64,000 nucleotides of DNA from Sitta carolinensis (lineage: Eukaryota > Chordata > Aves > Passeriformes > Sittidae): NCBI GenBank assembly GCA_032173965.1, contig JAVUNC010000006.1, forward strand, positions 20,888,370 to 20,952,369, read 5' to 3'. Below the pieces are notes generated by a model. That model did no database searches and was not told the origin of the DNA. It saw only the letters and a program-made list of their open reading frames with translations. Below, one piece after another: positions 48,230-59,775 of the stretch. The stretch's first letter is position 1. Each line of letters opens with the position of its first letter. The position numbers were made by a program, and so were the translations under genes.

Positions 48230-48620
48230 AAGTGACATTTTGGCAAAACACTATGGAAACATTTGGTCACATCCTCTCAACGCTTAATTTCTTCCTTAAA
48301 TGTGCTTTCTAATATGTCACAGTTGTTAAATTCGTAACAAAAATTCCCTTGAGACTAAACAACAGTGCTTGGTATGTGAAAAATGAACAATACATTTACA
48401 TCAGTAAACCGAGAGGAAATCTTAAATAAACATTTAATTGAGTATCAATAGATATCTTTATGAAATGTGACCATTTTGTGGGCTGGATGTTCTAAATAAA
48501 CTCATCTATATACATATATTGTCATATTTATTCAGTTCAGACATAACTACTCAAATTTGCTTCCTCTGATGAGTTTATTGCTGTCAGTCAAACATCACTG
48601 TCTGGGAAAGCAACTAAGCA
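48230..48620. promoter_or_regulatory. Candidate enhancer-like block
   Basis: Repeat-free AT-rich stretch with AACGCTTAATTTCTTCC near 48279, AACATTTAATTGAGTATCAA near 48429, ATTGTCATATTTATTCAGTT near 48518 and GTCAGTCAAACATCAC near 48583. There is no notable frame. Composition-based call. Confidence 0.25.
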
Positions 48621-48852
48621 CTTAAATTCAATTTTAAACTTCCATTATTTTTAAATGACCAGCATAATCCTAGAATCAAATCTTGAAATGTATGGACACT
48701 TCCAGCTGTTTTTTGATGGGAGGGAAGAGGAGTTGAGACTTCCATGGAAAAAGACTCAGATAAATTCCTGCTAAACCTGGTGTGAAATTTGACTGCTGGT
48801 GTGTTCTGTGGTGTTGCTGCCTTCATGTGCTCTGCAGTAAAAGCTTCTGCCT

Positions 48853-48938
48853 CGTCTAGTGGAAGGTGTTGAAAGGTTGAAAAGAGATGGAATTTAAGGT
48901 CCCTTCTAACCCAAACCCCTTGTGATTCCACGGTTCTG
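48853..48938 (+). mobile_element. CR1 LINE 3' tip
   Basis: CGTCTAGTGGAAGGTGTTGA, AATTTAAGGTCCCTTCTAAC, CCAAACCCCTTGTGATTCCA. An internal gap removes the CCATGGCAGGGG block. Forward orientation. Confidence 0.88.
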
Positions 48939-50699
48939 TTCTTGCTGCCCTAACTTTCCTTGTGCGGGACTAACACTTCATTACATAAATCCTCAGAACA
49001 AGTAATGAACAACTTAATTTATTTGTTGTGCAAAGTGTTGAGGATGTTTCTGGGTGCTGTGGACATGCTGAAACCATGTATTTCACAGAAAATATAAACA
49101 GATTTCAGTGCATTTGCATCTCCCACCAGGACTGAGGGCTGTAGTCCCATTTTAGTGGGGTTTCTCTTCTCATACAGAGCATTCACTGTATGCTGGTGTG
49201 GCAGCAGGACCCTTCAGAATAGGAGCTGACCCATTTGCTTTTTCCTTTAAAAAGTGAAATCAGCTCATTTTGGACTCTGGTTTCTAGGGCAGAAATCCCA
49301 TAGTGCTTTTAGCCTTGAGCATTTACTCAGACATCCTTTTGGCTTCGGTAAGAACACAAACAGCAGCACAATTTAACAGACACACCAGTGCACTGGGATT
49401 CAGAAGTTCAGGGATCAGCTCTGCTGCTATCCATGGCCACCTGCTTTACCTCTCAGTGCTCCTGCTCCTCTCCCACTCTGTCTGCCTCATCTATTTGAAC
49501 TTTTCAGGCTCCTTAATGCAAATACCATCTTCCTCTAACAGTGTTGAGTGCCCAGCCCTGAAGCACTGACCTCTTTTGGGATCAACAAACATCTGCACTA
49601 TAGAAAATAACAGCACAGAGACAGTCCTTGCCTTATGGCTTTACTAATAGATGTGGGTATTTCAGCCATGGCCTCTCAGCCCTGTGCTCTGCAGCTTTGT
49701 TATCTCTAATTACTTATCTGCTAAAATTGTTCCCTCCTGCACAGCATAACCCTTCCATGCCTCCTTAACCTCCTGCTCTGTGTTATTCCCTGAGATTGCC
49801 TTCAGAGGATGTTAGTACAGTTGTAAATTCAATCATTCCACATTATCAGAAAATGCACAGGTCACACTGCCCCTGCCTTGAGCCCCCAGAGCTCAGGCCA
49901 TGATGAACACACCTTCTTTCTGGGCTCAGTCCATATTTTTCCCCACTGGAATTAGGCAGGCTCTTTATGGACAGCAGAGGTGGAGAGGAACTCAGATATG
50001 GGGGGATGGTGTGCCCCTGACTCCAGGTCTTATTCCATCCTTGGGGACAAAGGGACATGGATCTGCCCAGGGTTATCCCAAAGTCTGGCTCCATTGAATC
50101 TTGTCTGGGACCCATCCATAGCTTTCATGCCAGTGCTGGTCTCCTCTCACAGTCAACTCACTCGAGTTCCCATTTTCACACCTACACTTCTCTTTATAAC
50201 ACTCTGCTATAACACCTCTTGCCTGGCCAGTGAGTCCCCACTCCTTGCCCTATAAATGTCCCTCTCCACACAGAGTGCTTCACTGTCCCTGCTTCCTCTT
50301 CCTCTTCTCTACCACCACAAATGATTGTTTCTGTCCCAAACATTCCTGATTTTATTAACCCCACTGTATTTTCTGTCTCAAGCTCTTCCTCTCCTTTCCC
50401 AGACATCTGGCTCCATCCCATTTCTTGTATCCACTCTCAGCTTCCCTTGACTCATCATTCTCAATCCCTCTATAGGTCCTGTGCAGTTTCCTCATGCTGT
50501 TTCTTCAGGCATAACTTTGGAAAACTCCTTGTTCCCATCTTCCCTTTCCCCAGTCTGTGCTAGTCTTGGTCTCCTCTGAATTTAACTCATAGATTCCTCC
50601 TCTACATTTTCTGGCATTTGATGACCCAGGAAAGAAGAGCACAAAAGGAACAAGTTCTAAAGCCAACCCTGGTGGGTGCAGCTTCCTCACAAGGGACTG
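48939..50699. other. Unique non-coding sequence
   Basis: No exon, RNA gene or repeat recognised. The part from 50280 to 50580 is pyrimidine-rich (many TCC/TTC) on the plus strand. Confidence 0.45.
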
Positions 50700-51001
50700 T
50701 GGAGGGGGAGCTCCAAACTCTGCTCCCTGTGACAGTGACAGGACAGAGGGAAGGACTGGAGCTGTGCCAGGGCAGGTTTAGGTTGGATTTCAGGAAAGGT
50801 TCTTCCCCCAGAGGGTGCTGGGCACTGCCCAGGCTCCCCAGAGAATGGGCACAGCCCCGAGGCTGCCAGAGCTCCAGGAGTGTTTGGATAATGCTCCCAG
50901 GGATGCCCAGGGTGGGATTGTTGGGGTGTCTGTGCAGGGTCAGGAGTTGAACTCTGATCCTTGGGGATCCTTTCCACCTTGACATATTCCGTGATTCTGT
51001 G
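50700..51001 (+). mobile_element. CR1 LINE 3' fragment
   Basis: Forward CR1 of about 300 bases with GGAGGGGGAGCTCCAAACTC, CTGTGACAGTGACAGGACAG, GGTTTAGGTTGGATTTCAGG, AAAGGTTCTTCCCCCAGAGG, GCTCCCAGGGATGCCCAGGG, GGGATTGTTGGGGTGTCTGT and the end ATTCCGTGATTCTGTG. It is the same subfamily as the reverse copy at 487-735, so the two form an inverted pair 50 kb apart. Frames over it (110-138 codons) are shadows. Confidence 0.95.
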
Positions 51002-51705
51002 CATCCCCCTCCTGGCACTCTGGACTGCAGTTATGCTTGAGGCAGGCAAAGCCCATCAGGATTCCAGCTGAATCCCCACTGAGCACTCACAGACTGAAAT
51101 CTTCCAGTCTCATGATTTGCCAAGGTAAGGCCGATTTGCACTGGTATAGCAAAAATACAACATTCCTGGATGCAGCAGGACAAATGCACTGTGAAGAAAT
51201 GATGTAAGAAAAGCTTTTTGCTGTTCTTCTGAATGGAATTCCAGTCCTCAGTCACCAAAAGAGTACCTGCTGCTTCTGGGCAGATATTTTAAGGCACTTG
51301 ATTCATTAATTGCACTTCACCTGATAAGTTTCTGGGCCAGTACCAAAAATAACTGTATTCTCTGCTCAGACATATTTTGAATGGTGCCATGTGATGATGG
51401 GGGGGAAGGGAGAACATGCAATCCTGTAACCTTCAAAGCTCACAATTCTCATTAACCAGCACTAAATGTCAGAGTCTTTCTAGCTGAACCTGGCAAAGTT
51501 ATCAAGAGAGTTTCAAACTGGGACTCCTACAGGAACAAATCCACTTAATATTTGCCCACATCACCTCTGCTGGCCATGGGTATCGTGAACGTGTCTTTGA
51601 TCTATTTCTGTGAACACGATAAAAAGCAATATGTCCCCAACCAAAGCAACACCTTTCTCGACTGGCTGGACTTGCAGCATTCCAGAAACTACTACAGAAA
51701 CTATT
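51002..51705. other. Unique non-coding sequence
   Basis: No repeat or exon recognised. A short G7 run at about 51399 is the only compositional oddity. Confidence 0.45.
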
Positions 51706-52000
51706 TACAAGAGTATGGAGTGACAGGACAAGGAGAAATGATTTCAAACTCTCACAGAGTAGGTTTAGATTAGATGTCAGGAAGAAATTCCTGGCTGTGA
51801 GGGTGGGCAGGTCCTGGCACAGGGTGCCCAGAGCAGCTGTGGCTGCCCCTGGATCCCTGGCAGTGTCCAAGACCAGGCTGGACAGGGCTTGGAGCAGCCT
51901 GGGACGGTGGAATTGTCCCTGCCCATGGCAAGAGGTGGAACTGGATGATCTTTAAGGTTCCTCCCAACCCAAACCAGTCTGCCATTCTATATTTCTATGA
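51706..52000 (+). mobile_element. CR1 LINE 3' UTR fragment
   Basis: Forward CR1 similar to 6511-6807: TACAAGAGTATGGAGTGACA, GATTAGATGTCAGGAAGAAA, CCTGGCACAGGGTGCCCAGA, CCCATGGCAAGAGGTGGAAC, TTCCTCCCAACCCAAACCAG and a terminal TATATTTCTATGA. The 73-codon frame upstream reads into it. Confidence 0.95.
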
Positions 52001-55000
52001 AACATATGGCACACAGTGGCCTAATCATGCTGCACTGATCTTTCCAGGACAGAGAGACACCAACACCTTCCCTCTCTACCTGTTCTCAAGACACTGGTTC
52101 ACATCTCTAGAAAACAAAGATCAGAAGAAATCCAGCTGCAACAGCCCAGCCCAGCCACTGTGCAGGTGGCAAATTCCCCCAGGAGTCAGTCAGACAATGC
52201 TACTGCTCATTAGGGGTGGGTGGGACAGGAGAAAGGGGAATAGACATTTCCCTTCATTCATCAAACTGGAACAAGACTGAGAGTTCTGAAAAAACACAAG
52301 CACTTGGCAGAGTCAGTGACTGGGGACAAATCAGGAGAGACTTTGATCATTAAAAGTGCAAAGAATGAAGGTTAAAAAGCAGTTGTTACATAAAGGGGAT
52401 TCTTTAGTTACAGGAATGTTTGATCCGATTCACAGCTAAGGATGTGTACCCATTTTAAACGGAAAATCCTTTAGCTTTGGTATGAACTTATCTATCCTGC
52501 CAGACAAATTGCTCATATCAAACTGTCATTTGGATGTTCAGCCATTGAAAACACAGTTAAAGCATGTCCCTTAATTAGAAATCCCGTGGAAATGAAAACA
52601 ATCCTCTCTGGCATCTACTTACCCTGGATGGTAAGTTGGATTTATCATCTGGCACGGCCTCCTTCCTGTTTGCGTGGGTGGATGGAGGCAGACAAGGAAT
52701 CCTGCTGCCCTTCCAGCAGCCCTCGGAGACAAGCAACCTCCCATGCCAAGGTTTCATCTCCCACAAGTGTCTCACTGCAAATAGGTCTGGGAGACACGAT
52801 GAGCTGCTCAGATTAGAGGTGGACGGGACAGGCGTCTTCTGCTCCGTAGGGACCAAGGGAAGCTTAGCTCAATGTTTTAATGGATAAATCTATTTTAAGT
52901 CTGTTTCATTTCGCTAGATAGGAGTCTCTTTGATGGGGCTGGATTTATTTTCCAGAAAAATATCTTCAGTCGTTTGCTAGTAAAAACAATATAACTCACT
53001 TATTACCTTCTGTTACTGGAAAGATGAGGTAACTCAGCTGTATCCATCCTTCCAACCATTTTACTGCTTTTTGTATTAAATATGTTGTTCAAAGTCCCAT
53101 GTCCCAACAACTTGTTATTATATAAAAATGTCAAGCTCATTAAAAATTAAAAGAGGGCTCTAATCCTTAGAGTCATGAAGAAAATCTTAAAAGATGAATC
53201 CCAAAGTTTAAAAAGCAAAAGGTAGATTTTACCTTTCACTACCTGCCTACAGTCAACCAATGCACCAATTAACTTTGGGGTATGTTAAGATCTTTCTAAT
53301 TTGAAGTCTTTGATTCAAGATGGAATAACATCTTGAATTAAATGGTCCTCTTGCAGGCAGTAGTTGGTCTGGTGCACAGGCTTTTGAGCTTGACTCAGGA
53401 ATCACACAGTGAAATTCTTGTATTTCTCAGATCACAACTGAGAACCACTCCCAGGGGCCTCAGACTATTCACTGATGGGAAAAGAACCCAAAATGCTCTG
53501 GGTTTTATGCTTGGGGTGACAAATTCACAAGCTTTCAGTGTTATGCATTGGCAATGTTAGATGTAGTGAGATGCACTGCATCCAATTTCTTTGAAAACTT
53601 GCTCTGTTTATGGCCCCTTTTTACAGGACATTTCTCACTCTATAGGAAACAGACCCTGAGCTCTCAGGCAGCATGGCCAGCTCACTTGAGATGAGCTACA
53701 GCAGGATTTTACCTAAAGTAGATCTAACAATTTCTCCTCTCCCTCTTTCTGGGTTACCAGATCAAAGGGTATATGAAAGAAAGCCTTTCATCTCAGATTT
53801 CCCAGGTTTTACAAAAGTTATGGAGCAGCTCCACAAAGCCTTGGTAGGAATTTTCTCTCCTCCTACAAAAGGACCTGAGGAGACTGAGGAAGTGACATAA
53901 TCCTGTTCTACAAGGACTCCACATAAGCAGGTTCAGAGGTGCAAAGAAAAATCATACAGAAGGGAACCTGCCTGTGCCAATCTTCTGCTGTGGGACTAGT
54001 TCAACAAGTCTGGAGTGGTTCTGTTCCTTTTCCATCACTTACCCCACCAAGAAGTTCCCCATTTCTTGGCTAAGCTGCCCAGGACAGAGGCCGAGCAGAG
54101 GAGATTGACTGCTAGAAGCAATAAAACTAAGAACAGGGTATTAAATAAGGCATTGCTGTAGAGTAATAGGGAGGGTGGAAAGGAATGGGCTCATGCATAT
54201 TACAATCCTATAAAAGAAAGAATTCTTAAATGAGTATTAAAGAGGGCTGAGTTACAGCATGAGAAAACTAGTTTAATCACCTATTGTGCAGCTGTAGTTA
54301 ATTTTGTACAGATTTTACAGACATCCCAGCTATCATGCAATGCTCCATGCAATCACTGTGGGTGACACTCCACTTTTATCACAAGTCCTGTTAATGATGT
54401 CATTACTTGGGCAAGTCTTCCATCAACCTCAGCTAGATGTTTCCTTAAGTAGGACCCGAGGTCAGATAACACCTGATGAATATACATGGCAGGAGGACAA
54501 ATCTGCTTCCTGACTGCACAGAAGAGAAACACATGGCATGTGGGGATACAGAAATACACACACATGCTTTCCACCCTCAACCTCAGCAGGATTAGCTCCC
54601 CACCAGCTTGGTAACCTTTAAAGCCCCTCTGGTGAAGGGTGTCTCCATGGGAAAGTCATGTAATAGTCTAAAATTCATTGGAATTCTAGTCCTTGCTTGG
54701 AAATGTAAGTGACTTTCTACAGATTGGGTTTGAAAATTCATTACCAGCTGACTGACTTCACTACATTTAAGTCATGACTGAGTGATCAGAAAACGGTTTC
54801 TGATGGCCACCTGAAAATCTAACAAACAGGGAGCTTGATGGCTAAACAAGCAATGCCAAACTAGATGATTAGTTATCAATCAGCTCAGCTGCTGATGTTC
54901 ATCAGACACTTTAAAGAGCAGCAGCAAGCTAACTGGAAAATTATCCTTAATCACTTATCAGTTTGCTAAATCATGGAGAGCCAAATGACCTCAACAAGTT

Positions 55001-58000
55001 GTTCATTAAATCCTAAGCAAGCCAAATCTCTCTTCACTGTGCTTTTAAATCTCCAGGCATCATGTGAAGTGTGTCTTATCCTGACAGGGACATCCCCCAC
55101 ACACGCAGGAAAGAAAAAGACAAAGAAGATAAGAGTCATATTTAGTGTAACTCAGTGAAAAGCCAATTTTTCACTTGCCAGACGGCTCATGCCCTTAGAA
55201 ATAAAACTACAGATAGCCCACATGGCCAGACCACCTGTAGCAGGGTCACCAGCACAGGGAGTTACACAGAGCTTCCAGCATGGCAAACACATGCAGACCT
55301 TGGAACAACGTGGATTCTTTCCATCTCCTGCCTCAAGGGAGAGAAGGAAGAGGATTAGACCTCCTGCAGAGCCCAAAGTCTGGGAAAGGGTTAATGTGGC
55401 AGCCCCAGGACCTGTAAAGAAAGAAGGAGCAGTAAGGAGTGGTGCATGAGATAATTTGCACCCAATCAGTGATTCCACACTTCTTCTCTTTTCAGTCACA
55501 GGAATAACTTGCAGGCTGCACACTTAAAAATACCTCAATCCCTGCTTAGTTTGGGATGGAAAATCAAGGTTCCCTCCATTACAATGGCTATTACAACAAA
55601 GTCACTGCTTTCTGTCACTGAGCTTTATGACATTAAGGGTAGGTAGAGCCTGGAACAGGCTGTGCATTGAGGTAACTCCTGTGCTTTCCCTGGCTTTAAG
55701 GCCTGGTGAAAGCACTTGCACTTGGTGTGTTACTGCACCTGCTGTCCCCAGATTTCGGCACATACTGACAAAGGAAGGCCAGCCCTGTCCCCAGGGTCCT
55801 GATGGGAAATTGCAAAAGGAATCACTGATGTCACCATTTCTGATGTGGGAATCTATCGTAAACACACTCCCTCACAAAATGAAAACTTCTCCAGAAGAAG
55901 AAAGGAAGTTCTGCTCCTTGGAAAAAACGTCAAATGACTTGGGTTACAATAGCTAACTTTCCTCATGGCCATACGAAAAAAACAGTTCCTGGCTTGATTG
56001 GAATTGTCCATATGTGCTGATACATGTTAATGTTAAATCACTGCTTGGTTGAGCCTCTCCTGGTGACCTGGAGTAACAGTGGAAGCCATTTCATTTCTTC
56101 CTTTGATTTTCATTGCTCTTCTACGAATTACTTCAAACATAGAGCCAGGCTTTTCCTGACCCTTGTTAAAAACATGGTTGTAGCTACTTCTTTCCACTGG
56201 TCTCTGAAGTATTAGGGAGAAACCAGCTAAGATTTAGAAGCAGTTGTAGTTGCAATACTTTTGTATACTCCAGACCCAGGGCTCCTGGTCCTTGATGCCT
56301 TTTGGTTTTGTGACTTCAAATCTACTGGGTAAATACTTGTCAAAGGAATGGTGTTTCTGCCCCTGTGTGTTTGAAGTGCCACAATCCTGACAGTTGTGCA
56401 GCAGATGGGTTCAGTGCCACAGCAAATGCTCCAACCACTGAGGGAAGTCTGTGTTCCTGGGTGGAAAGCTCTCCTTACAGGCAAATGAATGTCAGGGTTT
56501 ATGTTCTTCTTCCACCTATCCAAGCTGATCCCCTTCAGCCCTTGAGGTGAGGTTCCCAAACAGGTATGAATGATGAAGTCTGAAACACATATTTCTAATC
56601 TGATAAGAATTTTTGAAAATGCCAATCTGTGTAGCTGATTTTTATTCACTCTTCCAGTTGCTGCTTCCTCCTCCCATGTTCTCTTCCCATGAATATTCAG
56701 GATATTCTTTATTTATGGATTACAATGATCATAGCCTCTGAGGTGGGTACCTACAAACTCCTTTCCTCTTCTTTCAGTCAGCAGCCTGCCCAGTGACAGA
56801 GTAGAAAAACAATTAGAAAAGTTTTGCTTTGCTTTAGCAATCTTCTCGTCTTTGGGAATTATCTGGATGTTCCCAGTACAGCCTATTAGAGAGCTGCAAA
56901 CATGGAGAGGAGCAGTTGTACAAATTCATAAGTACAATTTGGACAATGAAGCAAAAATACATGGAGACAACAGTAAAAGCAGGAGCCACAAGACCTACTT
57001 ATTCCCCTGTGTGCATAAACCTCCTAAATTTTATCCTTGCCATTGTACTAGAGCATTCACATAAACACATATAAGAAGATTAAAGTAAATCATAACAATT
57101 GTGGGTTATCTCTTAACAGTTAGGCAATTTCCTTAAAAGGAAATGCATTTTATTATTGTAACAAGAGTCGGAAATTTTTTAAGAAAGTTAACTTTAATTT
57201 ATCTCAATGACAACCTACCAGTAGAGGATCAAAGGAGCCTCAAGTTTGATTAATAAAAGGCTGCAAACACAAGTGGCCGTTTTGAGGCCAGAACCCAAAA
57301 CCAAGGAAAGGCAGCAAGAAGCAAAACCCCACCTGAGTTACTGCAGCTGCCCTGGCCAGCAGGACCCTGCCCACCTGCATCACCTGCAGGGTGAGGTTGT
57401 AGGTAGCTGGGAAGCCCATCACATGTGTGTAGGCAGGCTTGGGAATACAACTTTGCACTAAACCTATAAAAGACCAATTGCACAGAACTTTTCCAAGCAT
57501 GATGTCAGTGGGCGGGGGCACTACCAGGCTCACGATAAGCCAAGTATAACCACAGCTGAAATAAAACATTTGCATATAAATTTTCCCTCCTAAAATTTAC
57601 TAGCAGCAGAGAGATAATGGTGTAACGAGTTGATGAAGAGTCGCCATGAGATCATATTTGACTTAATGTGGGGCTTGCAGGCATTGTTGCACAGAGGAAA
57701 GGCTCATTGTGTGTAGTACAGTAAAAACTGTGGTTTAAAACAAAGGGATAAAATAGTTGCCTTAACACAGCAGCAGCATTGTCACTGTAAATCTGCCATG
57801 CCACATATTTTATTACATTTTCATAGCAGAAGAGGGAATTTACGATGTGATACTACAAGCTCCGCCAGCCTTCTTCTGTCAGTGGGGTACCTCTCTTAAC
57901 TCATATCTAAAATATTTGCTGATACTGAAACGTGACTGTGAGATACAAAACCAGTCTTTTACAACTCCAGAGAACATTTTATTCATCTAGCTTAGAGCAA

Positions 58001-58137
58001 AAAGAAGAAAAACAAATCCCTTGAGCATCAGTTTCTGCAGAGAGTGGGCACTTTCTGAGGGAGCAAAGAGAGGGAACCACTGCTGAGCTGAGGCTGCTTT
58101 TGTGGGTGAAGCAGTAACATCAAGATGGTGATTTTTT
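52001..58137. other. Long unique stretch with enhancer-like patches
   Basis: About 6.1 kb in which I recognise no exon, RNA gene or transposon. The parts at 52880-53170 and 57090-57240 are AT-rich with TTAATT/TTATTA motifs. Frames above 100 codons (for example 55152-55523 minus, 56227-56649 minus) show no domain. Confidence 0.4.
57590..57900. promoter_or_regulatory. Candidate enhancer-like block
   Basis: Repeat-free segment with GAGAGATAATGGTGTAACGA, TGAAGAGTCGCCATGAGATC, AAAACTGTGGTTTAAAACAA (containing a RUNX-type TGTGGTTT core) and ATATTTTATTACATTTTCAT. The mixture of preserved CpG and AT-rich cores is unlike neighbouring sequence. No exon evidence. Confidence 0.25.
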
Positions 58138-58197
58138 AACTGTTATTATTATTATTACTATTACTATTACTATTATTACTATTATTATTACTATTGC
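58138..58197 (+). repeat. (ATT)/(ATTACT) microsatellite
   Basis: About 55 bases of TTATTATTATTATTACTATT-type repeats mixing ATT trinucleotides and ATTACT hexamers. It encodes a poly-Asn/Ser shadow frame on the minus strand (ending at 58136), which is not a gene. Confidence 0.95.
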
Positions 58198-59653
58198 CAC
58201 AGACAAAATTGGTGCCAAAGGTGTATGTGAGAGCCTCACCTTCATCATTATATTTTGGGGTAATATTCACCCAATGTGGACATTTGGGCTTGAATCTCCT
58301 GTAGCCAAATATCAACAGCAATGGGTCAGAACATTGCATTCATTCCTGCTGGCTTAAACTAAGTCACAATGAGCTCCACGCAATCAAGGATGATCATTTA
58401 CTTTCTTTCTGGAGGCCAGTTACAGACTATTCTGAATATGCTGGCCTAAATAGAATTGTTACTTAACCATGACAGGACCATGTCCATTCCAAACACAAGC
58501 AAAGACTTTTGATACTAAAGGTTCAGTACTGAGAACCCTAAAATTAGAAAAGGTTCAGGTGACACTGCAAATTTAATTTGATCAAGTATTAGGCAGGTTC
58601 CTGTTCACCATAGTAGATAAAAAACTTGGTGTCATGTAAATCCTTAGGCAAAAAGAACTAAGAAAAAGACACATGGCTTAAGATAAGACACCAGTAACAA
58701 AAATCTAGTAGGTTGGTTTTAAATCAAGAGGGAAATAATAAGAAAAGGAACTTCAAAAGCATTTGCAGGGAGGAACATTCCGCCAAGACAAAGTCATCTG
58801 TCCCTGCTTTCCCAAAAGCAGCATGATCAAAGCTGATTATGGGATTTCAAGTCCTGAATGTTTCTTTGTATTGCCCAAGCAGAGAGAGAAAATGCTTGAT
58901 GATACCAAGAGGACAAAAGGAAGATCCTGAGATATTACAATGCAGGGAGCAGGATTTACTGTCTTTAGAGCCCCTCCATCCCACCCGTGTGATGACGTGA
59001 GACACAGTCCAGCAGGGTCATGATTGGCTGTGCAGGCTGAGGTAATGCACTGATATAACTCTAAACAACAACATATGCACGGCATTTGTAATGAGTTTGG
59101 ACTTTTAACCTTCTGAAACAGTGGGAAATAACAGGGCTTTTAAAAATACCAGCTCTGAGGTAAGGAGAGGGTCAGCCCAATACAATTTATAAATATAAAA
59201 CCAGTTGCATAGCTGAGTTTCACTTTAAAACGTAAATTATTTGAAAGACTAAGAGGAAGCCAGAGAAGGGGTGAGAAGGAGAAAGCTGGCAAAGAGGAAA
59301 GAACCAGAGACAACAGAAGAGATGGGAGAGGAGGAGGGTAGAGCCTCTCACAAACTACCCCAGTATCACCTCTGGGGCTCCACCTCACTCACCAGTTCCT
59401 GGCTGTCCATTGGTCTGAGCAGCAAACTCTGAACCCCAAGGTCTGAGGGGTGACTTGTCCTCACAGACTGAAAGGAAACTAAATGTTTGTTCCTCTGTAA
59501 GGCCCTAGCTGCAAACACCACGTGCTGACAGCTCCATGTGGATTGATGGAGCAGATGAGGCTGGTGCCAGATACTCCAAAGCTTTAACTGCAACTAGAGT
59601 GGATCTAACAGATTGACATGAACTTAATAAATCTGGTGAACTTGAAGACTATG
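58198..59653. other. Unique non-coding sequence
   Basis: No exon, RNA gene or repeat recognised. The 59240-59345 stretch is purine-rich (AGAGGAAG, GGAGGAGGG) on the plus strand. Confidence 0.45.
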
Positions 59654-59775
59654 ATAGAATCACAGAAAATGCTGAGCTGGAAGGGACCCACAAGGACCAT
59701 GGAGCCCAACTCCTGGGGCTGCACAGGACAGCCAAAGATTCCCACCAAGAGAGAATGAAAGGTTCAAACAGTGCC
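59654..59775 (-). mobile_element. CR1 LINE 3' tip
   Basis: Reverse CR1. On the plus strand: ATAGAATCACAGAAAATGCT, GAGCTGGAAGGGACCCACAA, GGACCATGGAGCCCAACTCC, TGGGGCTGCACAGGACAGCC, AAAGATTCCCACCA. The homology fades after about 120 bases. Same broad subfamily as 43668-43873. Confidence 0.92.

Noticed and set aside
58136..58339. Asn/Ser-rich minus-strand frame
   Set aside because: Translation of the ATT/ATTACT microsatellite.
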